Below, in pieces: positions 8,653-16,964 of a stretch of 64,000 nucleotides of DNA (positions are counted from its first letter, which is position 1; each line of letters starts with the position of its first letter). The DNA is from CAVXXD01 sp963765625 (GTDB lineage: Bacteria > Actinomycetota > Geothermincolia > Geothermincolales > Geothermincolaceae). Location of the stretch: assembly GCA_963765625.1 (NCBI GenBank), contig CAVXXD010000013.1:124001-188000 (forward strand). Reading direction: 5' to 3'. The position numbers and the translations under genes were made by a program. The notes beneath the pieces are model-generated. The model saw only the letters and a list, made by a program, of their open reading frames with translations. It was not told where the DNA came from and searched no databases.

Positions 8653-8675
8653 CCCGCCACGGGTCAACCCCGTAG

Positions 8676-8773
8676 GAAAGTTGGGGTCAGACCCTTTCTT
8701 TAGTTTCTCTAGGCAGGCTGCTTTCGAATGCCGGTTTCGGAGAAATTCAAGAAAGGGTCTGACCCCAACTTTC
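8676..8773. repeat. GGGGTCAGACCC inverted-repeat element, copy 1
   Basis: Two 25-base arms (8676-8700 and 8749-8773) are exact reverse complements around a 48-base spacer; each contains TTGGGGTCAGACCC. It lies between two convergent genes (stops at 8652 and 8781) and can fold into a hairpin, so it could terminate transcription from both sides. Related copies are at 10594, 13583, 44635 and 53404. Confidence 0.8.
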
Positions 8774-8780
8774 TTTCCGG

Positions 8781-10472
8781 CTACGCCATCGACCTCAGCA
8801 CTTCCTGCGCCCGCTTGAGCAGCCGCTGGATGTCGGCGAAGGAACTCTTCTCATCCACGACGATCTCTTCGTCCAGTTCCCCCTCCATCAGCCTCGCGGA
8901 TATGCCGTCCAGCTCGATGATGGGCCTGGTGATGAAACGTCGGGTGGCCCAGGCCATGGCCAGGGGAGAGAGCAACAGGCAGAGCGCCAGGAACAACAGG
9001 CTGAGCCAGAGCTGGCTGGTCAGCAGGCTGCTGCTGCCGCTCTCGTACAGGTCGCCCAGGACGTCCGCCTGGGGTGTGACGTCCACTACGAAATAATCGA
9101 ACTGGTCGCTGCCGAACCCCGGATATGCGGTCCTGTTCTCAAGCACTATCACCAGGTCGCCTTCGGTGTAGTAATCTTCGTAGATGGTCACCGGAGCCCC
9201 CATCTCGGACGGCAGGGGCTGCTTGAGCTCCTCGCCTTCTTTGACGGAGGTGAAGTAACGGCCTTCACCTGTCGCCGGGTCCCGTATGAAGGCCACCGTA
9301 GAGTCGCAGTTATAGGTGTACCTGATCATCTCCACCAACCGCTCTATCACCTGGAGGCGGTCCATCTCCACATTCGGGTCCCAGAGTTCCTTGCCGATGT
9401 AGACGCTCGGGTGTGACCATGCATAATCGATGATGCTGTCGTTCGCGCCGCTCCAGTAACCCGCCATCTCCCGGTTGACGTTGTCCAGTATCGCGTCGGT
9501 CTTGTTGTTGACCAGGACTATCGAGGTGACCAGCAGCGCCACGGTCGCGACAAGAAATATAATGGTGGTCACCAGCGCCCACACCGCGATCACCTGGTTG
9601 GTCTCCCTTTTCTGCGCGGCGGTATCGGATTCCGCTTCCGTAACGCTTTCACCTCCCGCTTTCGCCAGGATGACGCGGCCGCTGTTTACCAGGCGCTGAA
9701 GGTTGGCGAAGATGCTCTTCTCGTGTACTTCTTCCTCGGCCTCCGACTCTCCCTTGAGGATGTCCCTGGCCTCCTTGCTAAGTCGCGAGATAGGCCGCTC
9801 CAGCAGCCGGGTTATGGAGAACCTTATGATGAAGAAGGAGAGGGCCAGGAAGAGGAGGAAGATCACCGCGACCCATATTATCTGCTCCTTGATCTGGCTG
9901 GATTTCTCTTCGTCGTAGGCCTGCTTGAGGATCTCGTTCTGCTCGGTGTTGTCGATCACGATGATGGCCTCGTCACCCGGGATTATCCCTTCTTTATCCA
10001 GGACCAGGAAGGAGCCTTCCCTCCCTCCCAACTCGTTCATGACAACGTATTCCTCCCCGCCGGCTATGCCCCTCGGCAGGTCCGGTATGGCCATGCTCTC
10101 ATCCCTGGCCCTGGAGACCACCCGGCCGTCCGCTGCGTAGTAGATCACGAAGTCCGCGTCGTAAGCCTTTTGAAAGGAATCGGTGTAAAAAGTTACGGCC
10201 TTGGTGTTGGCGGGGTCCCGCAGGGTCGAGCCGAAATCGATGCCGGTCTGTTTGAAGAACTCCTCCATGCTGGCATAACATCCCTGGATGTGATCGGCGA
10301 TCTGCCCGGCCATGGCCAGCTTCATCTGGTGGGTCTGCTCCTTCAGGTTGTTGCGCGAACTGATCATGAGGTAGAGCGATACGGAGGCGATGAGCAGGAC
10401 GCAGCAGAGAGTGCTCACCAAAACGAGTTTCCTTATTTCGGCACCTTTAAACATCCTGATGAATCCGCTCAC
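8781..10472 (-). CDS. Membrane sensor with two tandem TM-sensor-TM-HAMP units, no output domain
   Basis: A 563-residue membrane protein made of two similar halves. Unit 1: TM near 15-38, extracytoplasmic sensor to ~200, TM, HAMP-like segment ending HEKSIFANLQRLVNSGRVIL. Unit 2: TM near 295-320, sensor, TM, HAMP-like segment ending DEKSSFADIQRLLKRAQEVL. No kinase, methyl-accepting, GGDEF or other effector follows; the protein stops just after the second segment. The usual HAMP AS2 motif is replaced by a KSxFA-x-x-Q motif shared with the single-unit protein at 15851-16708. It begins at GTG 10472. Signalling presumably works through a separate partner; none is proven. Confidence 0.78.
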   Translation of the reverse strand: MSGFIRMFKGAEIRKLVLVSTLCCVLLIASVSLYLMISSRNNLKEQTHQMKLAMAGQIADHIQGCYASMEEFFKQTGIDFGSTLRDPANTKAVTFYTDSFQKAYDADFVIYYAADGRVVSRARDESMAIPDLPRGIAGGEEYVVMNELGGREGSFLVLDKEGIIPGDEAIIVIDNTEQNEILKQAYDEEKSSQIKEQIIWVAVIFLLFLALSFFIIRFSITRLLERPISRLSKEARDILKGESEAEEEVHEKSIFANLQRLVNSGRVILAKAGGESVTEAESDTAAQKRETNQVIAVWALVTTIIFLVATVALLVTSIVLVNNKTDAILDNVNREMAGYWSGANDSIIDYAWSHPSVYIGKELWDPNVEMDRLQVIERLVEMIRYTYNCDSTVAFIRDPATGEGRYFTSVKEGEELKQPLPSEMGAPVTIYEDYYTEGDLVIVLENRTAYPGFGSDQFDYFVVDVTPQADVLGDLYESGSSSLLTSQLWLSLLFLALCLLLSPLAMAWATRRFITRPIIELDGISARLMEGELDEEIVVDEKSSFADIQRLLKRAQEVLRSMA

Positions 10473-10592
10473 CGCAAAGCCCCCTTCATCGGTTTCCTTA
10501 TGTCTAATAGTACCCCGGAAAGCTGGATTTTACTTCCATCAAGAAAAAAAAGAAAGAATGGTCGACAGTTGCTCGAGCGGGCGGGAGAAAAT

Positions 10593-10647
10593 CAAAAAGG
10601 GGTCTGACCCCAATTTTCCTACCAATTTTCCTATGACCCCAATTTTC
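10593..10647. repeat. GGGGTCAGACCCC repeat, degenerate copy 2
   Basis: AAAAAGGGGTCTGACCCC is followed by three copies of CCAATTTTCCTA in 10609-10650. It looks like one arm of the element with internal duplications. It abuts the TAG stop of the GGDEF gene at 10648. The ~120 bases up to the sensor gene start at 10472 show no gene. Confidence 0.6.
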
Positions 10648-12000
10648 CTACCGGAGGTCGTCTGAGAAGAGGCGGACCTGGTCCGGGCCGGCGGCCTGCG
10701 CGGCTTCCATAGCCAGCACGGCTTTCTCCAGCAGGACGGTGTCGTTCTCGGCGCTGGCGGGGAAGGAAGCGACGCCGACGCAGGCGGTCAACCGCTCCGC
10801 CTCCCGGCCCTTCTGGGCGGGGAAGGGGTAATCCTCCACCACCTGCCGCAGCCTCTCGGCCAGGCGCATGGCCCCCAGGCGGCGTGTCTCCGGCAGGAGC
10901 ACGGCGAAGCGGCTCTCGCCGATGCGGGCAGGGACATCGACTTCGCGGGTGCTTTTTCTGATGGCGTTGCCCAGGTCGGACAGGGCCAGGTCGGCGAGGG
11001 CGCTGCCGTTGTTCCGTTCGTACTGGTCGAAACCGTCGAGCTCCAGGACGACGAGGCAGACCACCAGGCTGTAGCGGCGAGCGCGGTTTACCTCCTCCGC
11101 CAGGCGCGAGAGAAAGAAGTACTGGTTGAAGAGGCCACTGACGGCGTCGCGGGTGATGTTGGACTCCAGCTTGCCGTAGAGCTGCGATATCTGCAAGGCC
11201 AGAGAAGCCTGGGTAGCCGCAACCGTGAGCACTCCCAGGAGGTAAGGCATGAAGCCGTCCTCGTTCCGCCTGCCCACCAGCAGGACTCCGGCCGCGCGGC
11301 CGCTCATCTTCAAGGGAACGGCCATGAGGCTCTTCACGCCGGCCTCTCGCAGAAACTCGTCGGTGTCAAAGTCCTCGGGCGACAGTTTCAGCGACAGGCT
11401 CTTGCCCAGTTCCATCACCGCGTCAAGGATTGAACCGGCAACGCGGACGCTCCTGTTGATCGGATGCGCGGCGCCCTTCCCATCGGCCACCACCATGTCG
11501 AGTTCGCCCGGCAACTCGCCCGGGAGGAGGACAAAACCGACGTCGGCGCCGCACAGCTTGATGGCATGGACGAGCACCTCGGTCAACTTGGGCAGGGGAT
11601 CGGTATAGGCATCGACCACCTGGACGCTCTCGTAGAAGGTGCTGATGTCCCTGAGGACCTGGCGCAGGTGCTCGTCGTCGGCCTCCCGCACCGAGGTGAG
11701 GTAGGCGAGAAAAGCGTTCTCAGGGCTGCCGCCCCCGATGTTAGTTATATTACCCTTGTAGCTGCTGCCTCTGCGCGCTTCTTCCCCACGCGTGCTGAAA
11801 AGAATATCCAGGCTCTTATCGCGCAAGAGGGAATCGAAGTCGGGGTATCTCGGCGGAGTAGGCACGCCCTTCGACCACTCGACGTCAGGCAGCTCGCCGA
11901 CCCAGCCGGCGAACTCGATGTCGCCGCCCATCTCGTGAAGGAAGCCGTAGGCCTTCGCCGCCAGTTCGTTGTAACCGTCGAATGCGATTTTCAGGGTCAC
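10648..12000 (-). CDS. GAF + degenerate GGDEF protein
   Basis: About 450 residues. The N-terminal ~75 residues (LKIAFDGYNELAAKAYGFL) form an unassigned alpha/beta segment. A GAF-like sensor spans about 130-270 (VGFVLLPGELPG, LMAVPLKMSGRAAGVLLVG). A GGDEF-family domain starts at about 295 (DAVSGLFNQYFFLSRL), but its signature reads GESRF (in ARIGESRFAVLLPETR) instead of GG(D/E)EF, so diguanylate cyclase activity is doubtful. It may bind nucleotide or regulate. An ATG at 12018 is in frame, but GGAGGT at about 12007-12012 points to GTG at 12000 as the start. Confidence 0.8.
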   Translation of the reverse strand: MTLKIAFDGYNELAAKAYGFLHEMGGDIEFAGWVGELPDVEWSKGVPTPPRYPDFDSLLRDKSLDILFSTRGEEARRGSSYKGNITNIGGGSPENAFLAYLTSVREADDEHLRQVLRDISTFYESVQVVDAYTDPLPKLTEVLVHAIKLCGADVGFVLLPGELPGELDMVVADGKGAAHPINRSVRVAGSILDAVMELGKSLSLKLSPEDFDTDEFLREAGVKSLMAVPLKMSGRAAGVLLVGRRNEDGFMPYLLGVLTVAATQASLALQISQLYGKLESNITRDAVSGLFNQYFFLSRLAEEVNRARRYSLVVCLVVLELDGFDQYERNNGSALADLALSDLGNAIRKSTREVDVPARIGESRFAVLLPETRRLGAMRLAERLRQVVEDYPFPAQKGREAERLTACVGVASFPASAENDTVLLEKAVLAMEAAQAAGPDQVRLFSDDLR

Positions 12001-12206
12001 CCGCAAACCTCCATTCATGCTTGTTGCCGCAGTGATATTCTACACTCTAAAGAATTCCTTGACCAGCGATTAATCAAGGGAAATCCCTTGTCGGAAGAGT
12101 AGGGGTGTTTACTTGAAATGAACCCGTGGTAAAATATGTTAACGGCTTTCAATATCAGGGCTTCAAGGAATCCAAACCGGGGCTGCCATAGTTAGGGAGG
12201 GTTGCA

Positions 12207-13580
12207 ATGAAGCGCAGGGTATTATCCATCTCATCCGTCGTTGTCTTCGCGTTGCTGCTGTCGTCCGTATTGGGTTCCGTCACCGTGGCGGAAACGCCGG
12301 CCACGACGGCCGACGGCGAGAGGCTTCTTTCGGACATCTTCACCGCCCACACCGTGGACGGAGTAGACCTGAAGGTCTGGCACTACCGTCCCGAGGTCAC
12401 CAGCTCACTCAATGAAGGAGCTCAGCCCATCATCATGATGCCCGGCATGGCCTGCAACTTCGACTTCTTCGACACCCACACCAAGGAAGGAGTCACCTGC
12501 TCCACCACTCTCCCGGCCGATCTGGCGGATTGGGCCGTAGGCGACACCTACCTGCAGAACGAGGACCCCATGCGCTACTACAGCCTGGCTTACTATCTCT
12601 GGTCCGAAGGCTATGACGTCTGGATGGCCAACTACCGCGGTCAAGGCCGGGACGAGGTCCGCAGCGGCGGTGCCACCGGTTACTCCATCGACGAACTGGC
12701 CATCTACGACATGCCGGCCATCATCAGCATGGTCAGGGAACTTTCGGGCTTAAAGCCCATCTGGACCGGTCACAGCATGGGCGGCATGATGTCCTACTAC
12801 TACCTGCAGGGCTGCCGGTTCGAGGACATGGCCGACCACGACTCCAGCGTCATCTCGGACCCGGCCCTGTGCGCCGAGCGCAACAATGGCGACGGACCGC
12901 AGGCCCTGAAAGCCCTTTTCACCCTGGACAGCCCGGACAGCCCCTGCGGCGAAGTGCCATGGATACTGGGCGCGCTGGTCTATTCGGTCTGTTACGTGCC
13001 CTGGTACCTGGACATCAGGCCCCTCACCGCCACCTTCGGCGGCATTCTCGGCGACCCCGTCCTCGGCCTGGAGAGTTTCTACCGCCAGGTATGGGCCGAC
13101 TTCGGGCTGCCGGACCTCTTCTTCCCGCTCAACATCCTCCTCAGCTTCAATCCGCCAAATCTCAACGGCGACCTCGCTTCGTATTTCATCACTAACGGCG
13201 CCGACGGATTCAGCAACCGCGCCGTGATCCAGCTGATGGACGGATGCAACAACCGGGTAATGCGCGAGGACTACCGCAACGGCACCTTCAACTGGTGGCG
13301 CTGGTACCCGCCCATCCCGGCCGAAGGTGACGGTTATTACTACTACTCCAGCAACATGGACAAGATCAGCCTGCCGACGTTTATCCTCATCGACGGCACG
13401 CGCGACATCACCAACCCCGAGGACGTCAAGGCGGTCTACGACAAGAAAACCCGCGACCCGCTGGACGACTACTACCTGGTCTCCAACTCCGCCCACGCCG
13501 ACATCGTCCAGGGCTTGACCGCCCCGACGGACCTGTACCCCGCGATCGGCGCCTGGCTGGACACCTTGCCGGCCGACTGA
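12207..13580 (+). CDS. Secreted alpha/beta-hydrolase lipase/esterase
   Basis: A 457-residue exported hydrolase. Residues 1-28 are a signal peptide. The fold starts at ~45 (HTVDGVDLKVWHYRPE) with the oxyanion-side IIMMPGMACNFDFFD, then DVWMANYRGQGRDEVR, the nucleophile elbow WTGHSMGGMMSYYYL, an acid in FILIDGTRDITNPEDV and the histidine in NSAHADIVQG, giving a complete Ser-Asp-His triad. It resembles acid-lipase-type (lysosomal/gastric) enzymes. Cysteine pairs are scattered through the cap, in keeping with export. Start ATG at 12207 follows AGGGAGGG. It is a single-gene unit convergent with the ABC transporter. Confidence 0.83.
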   Translation: MKRRVLSISSVVVFALLLSSVLGSVTVAETPATTADGERLLSDIFTAHTVDGVDLKVWHYRPEVTSSLNEGAQPIIMMPGMACNFDFFDTHTKEGVTCSTTLPADLADWAVGDTYLQNEDPMRYYSLAYYLWSEGYDVWMANYRGQGRDEVRSGGATGYSIDELAIYDMPAIISMVRELSGLKPIWTGHSMGGMMSYYYLQGCRFEDMADHDSSVISDPALCAERNNGDGPQALKALFTLDSPDSPCGEVPWILGALVYSVCYVPWYLDIRPLTATFGGILGDPVLGLESFYRQVWADFGLPDLFFPLNILLSFNPPNLNGDLASYFITNGADGFSNRAVIQLMDGCNNRVMREDYRNGTFNWWRWYPPIPAEGDGYYYYSSNMDKISLPTFILIDGTRDITNPEDVKAVYDKKTRDPLDDYYLVSNSAHADIVQGLTAPTDLYPAIGAWLDTLPAD

Positions 13581-13582
13581 AC

Positions 13583-13598
13583 GAAAATTGGGGTCAGA
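13583..13598. repeat. GGGGTCAG repeat, half-copy 3
   Basis: GAAAATTGGGGTCAGA occupies the 13 bases between the convergent stops at 13580 and 13594 and runs into the end of the permease gene. It is one arm only of the dispersed GGGGTCAGACCCC element. Confidence 0.55.
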
Positions 13599-14355
13599 TG
13601 TCCTTGCGGTTGAAGATGTACACGGCGCCGGAGGCAAACGCCACAATGAGGACCGTGGCGGAGGCGAGGGACGGCAGCGCCTCACCGAAGCCGCTGGTCC
13701 GGCAGATGATCCCGGAGGATACCTCCACCAGATAGCCGGGCCCGTATTTCTTCAACGGCTCGAACAGCCCGGGGATCACGAACACCGAGAACGTGCTGAT
13801 CAGGGCAAGCCCCGCCGCCGCCCCGCTCGACCTGACCAGTGTGCTGTAGAAGGTGGTCAGCGACAACGCCACCAGCAGGAAGGCGCTGGTACAAACGATA
13901 GACAGCGGCACTCCGGCCGGCGAGAAATAATCGAAGATTATGACGGAATAAATGTAAAACACCGCGGTCCCAAGGATGTTGCCGCCAACGATGACCATGG
14001 CGTTGGCGGTGTACCGGGAGAGCAGGTAGTCCCGTCTGGAGATGGGCTTGGTGAGCATCATGGCGGCCACCCGGCGCGACTTGTCGCCGGCGACGGTCCC
14101 CATGGCGAAGATGATCACCAGCAGCAGCGCCATCTGGCTGATGAAGCTCATGTACTGCAGGGCGGCGTCGATCACGCTGGCTTCCCCGGTTATGGTCATG
14201 GTAAGGCTGCCGGTATCGGTGACGGGCATCATCTCGGGCAGCATCTTCATGGCCAGGGGAGCGGTCATCCCGAAGACCCCGAAGATGATCACCGCTATCA
14301 GCACGCGGTAGGTCTTGAGCTGCTCGCGAAGGTCCCTGGCTAGCAACCTGCTCAC
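13594..14355 (-). CDS. ABC-2 type transporter permease
   Basis: A 253-residue membrane subunit with six predicted transmembrane helices of the ABC-2 (NosY/YhaP) type: RVLIAVIIFGVFGM, then MALLLVIIFAMGTVAGDKSRR with the cytoplasmic SRRVAAMMLTKPISRRDYLL segment typical of these permeases. It pairs with the ATPase at 14352-15297; its GTG start overlaps the ATPase stop by 4 bases, so translation is coupled. The substrate is unknown; such exporters move drugs, lipids or peptides. Confidence 0.86.
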   Translation of the reverse strand: MSRLLARDLREQLKTYRVLIAVIIFGVFGMTAPLAMKMLPEMMPVTDTGSLTMTITGEASVIDAALQYMSFISQMALLLVIIFAMGTVAGDKSRRVAAMMLTKPISRRDYLLSRYTANAMVIVGGNILGTAVFYIYSVIIFDYFSPAGVPLSIVCTSAFLLVALSLTTFYSTLVRSSGAAAGLALISTFSVFVIPGLFEPLKKYGPGYLVEVSSGIICRTSGFGEALPSLASATVLIVAFASGAVYIFNRKDI

Positions 14356-15297
14356 GGTTTCGCCTCCCCGCTTCTCCCGAGCTCGTCCAGGGCGCGCATG
14401 AACACCTCTTCCAGGTCCGGCTGGTCCATGCGCAGGTTCCTGATGCCCAGGCCGAGCGCCACGGCGGCGGCGGGTACATCCATGGCGGCCGCCCGGGCGT
14501 CACGGGACACGGCCTCGATGCCGGAATCCTTCAAGTCCGCCCTCTCGCACCAGCCGAAACCCCTGATCCGGTCGAAGAAGCGCCCCGGGATCTCCCTCCA
14601 CTTCCACCCACAGGGTGTTGGAATCGTAGCGTCGCTTGAGCCCGGCGATGGAATCGTCGGCGATGAGGCGGCCCCTGTCGATCATCAGCACCCGGTCGCA
14701 GACCGTTTCCACGTCCGCCAGCAGGTGGGTGGAGAAGATGATGGTCGTCCTGCCCTTGAGCCCGTCGATGTAGTCGAGGAGCTGCCGGCGCCCGATGGGG
14801 TCCAGTCCGGAGGTGGGCTCGTCCATCACCAGGATGGAGGGCCCGCCGGTCATGGCGTGGGCCAGGGCCAGCCGCTGCCTCTCCCCCTTCGAGAAACCCC
14901 CGGCTTTGCGGCTCTTCAACTTCTCCAGCCCGAAAAGCCTGATGGACTCCTCCGCCTTCTCGCGGGCTTCCTTCTTATCTTTAAAGAAGAACCCACCGAG
15001 GAACTCGAGGTGCGCAAGCGGCGTCACCCAGCTGGAGAAAGCCGGATCGTCCGGCATGTATCCCAGGTTCGAGGGCGCGCCGTTTCCGGGCCCCCCCGCC
15101 GCACCACCGAAGAGGGTGATCTCTCCCTCCGTGGGACGCGAGAGGCCGGCCATGATCTTCATAGTGGTGGTCTTGCCGGCGCCGTTAGGGCCGACGAAGC
15201 CGACGATCTCGCCTTCGTCAACCGTGAAGGAAAGATCCTTTACGGCAGTGAACTTACCATATCGCTTTCGGAGGTTCGCGCACTCAATAATCGCCAT
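14352..15297 (-). CDS. ABC transporter ATP-binding subunit, one frameshift
   Basis: About 314 residues after bridging one break. It has Walker A (FVGPNGAGKTTTMKIMAG), signature motif (FSKGERQRLALAHAM), Walker B (ILVMDEPTSGLDPIGR) and the H-loop (IIFSTHLL). The C-terminal domain resumes in another frame after about 14590: GGA GAT, one extra base, then CCG GGG CGC TTC TTC GAC. It ends DLEEVFMRALDELGRSG, as usual for this subfamily. It is the energy subunit for the adjacent permease. Its start overlaps the upstream small membrane gene by 14 bases. Confidence 0.85.
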
Positions 15298-15499
15298 CGG
15301 AGCCGGTATCCTCCTCGCGGCCCCAGATGAGATAGGCGATCGGGCCGATCAGGTTGAAGATCAGGATCACTACAGCCCACACGATCTTGTTGCCCCTGAC
15401 CCGCTCCCGCTTCAACAGGTCCACCAGGGCCACGACCATCAGCACCAGCTCCAGTATTATCAGTGGAGCGAGTAGAAGAAGCATCTGCCAGATCTCCAT
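15284..15499 (-). CDS. Small PLDc_N-type membrane protein
   Basis: A 71-residue protein with two transmembrane helices. The second half (GNKIVWAVVILIFNLIGPIA, YLIWGRE) matches the phospholipase D nuclease N-terminal (PLDc_N) domain often found next to ABC-2 transporters. ATG at 15499 is preferred because GGGGAGG stands seven bases upstream; a GTG at 15520 is less likely. It overlaps the ATPase gene, so the three genes form one operon. Role unknown, possibly a transporter accessory. Confidence 0.75.
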   Translation of the reverse strand: MEIWQMLLLLAPLIILELVLMVVALVDLLKRERVRGNKIVWAVVILIFNLIGPIAYLIWGREEDTGSDGDY

Positions 15500-15613
15500 G
15501 GAGTCCTCCCCACTCGGCACGGATACCGTTTCCGCCTTCTTCTAAATCATACCATCGTTGAGCGGCTGAGGACTTTGCCGGCAGCGGGAGAAAAAGAAAG
15601 CCGGGAATTTCCC

Positions 15614-15844
15614 TCAGGCCAGAGCCTTGATCTTCTCGGCCACAACCTTCCCGCTTCCGTCGCCGGAGAAGAATTTGACCGATTTCTCGATGTAGACAGC
15701 CAGTTCAGGAAGCTGCGAGGCGCAAATGCTGTCCACGGTGGCCCCGATCAGTTCGCAATTCTTCTTCAGGGTGGCCTGGGCGATGAACTCCCCTAAGGCC
15801 TCCGAAAGGATAGCCTCGATGTCTTTTGCAAGCTTGTTAGCCAT
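15614..15844 (-). CDS. Small helical protein of unknown function, downstream of a HAMP sensor
   Basis: A 76-residue soluble protein, MANKLAKDIEAILSEALGEF at the start, with two cysteines and predicted helices throughout. I do not recognise a family. It begins 6 bases after the stop of the HAMP membrane protein at 15851-16708, so the two are almost certainly translated from one message. Because that sensor has no output domain, this protein is a candidate partner; that is inference from position only. Confidence 0.6.
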   Translation of the reverse strand: MANKLAKDIEAILSEALGEFIAQATLKKNCELIGATVDSICASQLPELAVYIEKSVKFFSGDGSGKVVAEKIKALA

Positions 15845-15850
15845 GGTCTT

Positions 15851-16708
15851 CTACTCCCCCAGTTCGTCGTCCATCTGGCTCAGGACCTTCTGGCCGCTGC
15901 GTAGCAGGCCCTGGATGGGCGCGAACGAGCTTTTGGGGTCGTACTCGAGCTCCCCCTCGAAGGTGCCGGTGACGATGCCCTCCGCCGCTTCGTTGAGGTT
16001 GTTGACGGGCTTCATGACATACTTGTTGACCAGGAACCGCAGGCCCAGGGTGGTCAGCAGGGCGAAGAGGATGATGGCGACGATCTCCACGATGGTGAGC
16101 CTCACCAGGAGGTCGCTCCGCTGTTTCTCCAGGGTGTCCTCGATGGTCTTGAGCTCGGCGGTGCGGTCTACGATGAAGTTGGCGTAGATATCCTGCATGC
16201 CCAGCAGACTTAGGTTCACGGGAAAGTAGGCGGAGATGAAGTACCCTTCTTTGTCGCCCAGCTGGTCCAGGGTGACGTACCCGCTCTCGGGGACCTCCGT
16301 GGACAGGGTGGCGGGGTCAAGTTCCAGCCCCTTGGCCGTGCCGGAGGCTATCAGTTCCCCGCCCTGGATCAACCCGATGTACTCGATGGGATAGAAGTTT
16401 ATGGCTATGGCCGGCCCCATCTCGTTGAACGCCTGGTAATCCCCCCTCATAATGTTGTTCATCAGCTCGGGGTTGAAGTATTTCAACAGAGCCGTATTGG
16501 TGCTCATCCCGGTGATGCTGTCACCCATCTCCTTCATGTTCTGCACGGCCTGGTCGATCATCATCTGCTTGTTCTGTTCGATGTTGTCGCTGGTGGTGAC
16601 GGCCACATCCACCAGGAAGTAGGAGATTACCGATATGAATAATAGCAGCGTGAAAAAGGTCGCCCAGAATATCAGTTTCTTCATCTCGCTCCCCAGCTTG
16701 CGTTTCAT
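15851..16708 (-). CDS. Single-unit membrane sensor with variant HAMP, no output domain
   Basis: A 285-residue protein: TM near 12-32, an extracytoplasmic domain of ~150 residues, TM near 207-228, then a HAMP-like segment (YVMKPVNNLNEAAEGIVTG) that ends DPKSSFAPIQGLLRSGQKVL and stops about ten residues later. It is a paralogue of each half of the protein at 8781-10472. ATG at 16708 has GGAGACTGCG upstream; the frame is open further upstream without signal-like sequence. A TetR-type operator lies 38 bases upstream, suggesting control by a regulator such as that at 23439-24065. Confidence 0.76.
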   Translation of the reverse strand: MKRKLGSEMKKLIFWATFFTLLLFISVISYFLVDVAVTTSDNIEQNKQMMIDQAVQNMKEMGDSITGMSTNTALLKYFNPELMNNIMRGDYQAFNEMGPAIAINFYPIEYIGLIQGGELIASGTAKGLELDPATLSTEVPESGYVTLDQLGDKEGYFISAYFPVNLSLLGMQDIYANFIVDRTAELKTIEDTLEKQRSDLLVRLTIVEIVAIILFALLTTLGLRFLVNKYVMKPVNNLNEAAEGIVTGTFEGELEYDPKSSFAPIQGLLRSGQKVLSQMDDELGE

Positions 16709-16745
16709 CGCAGTCTCCTTTCCGATCTCTCCCGATGTTATACCT

Positions 16746-16759
16746 ACCGACCAGTCGGT
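16746..16759. promoter_or_regulatory. TetR-type operator upstream of the HAMP sensor gene
   Basis: ACCGAC-CA-GTCGGT is a near-perfect 14-base dyad (6-base arms, 2-base centre). It is similar to the dyad at 24083-24105 next to the tetR gene in this window. It sits between the divergent sensor gene and the BKACE gene, so it could control either. Confidence 0.5.
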
Positions 16760-16964
16760 CAATTTAATATATATAGGATGATAGGCCGATAACCGGTGTT
16801 CCCTGGTTCTGACACCAGAGATGTTACTTTTTGCTTGGCATGCTGCTTTATCTATATTGCCCTTGCTCGCGCCACGCCAGAAGTAATGGGTTCTTGCCGC
16901 CGGCTTGCTTAACGTTATAATTAGTCGGATGTACTCAGTCGAAGCAACAGGAGGTAGAAGAAGT

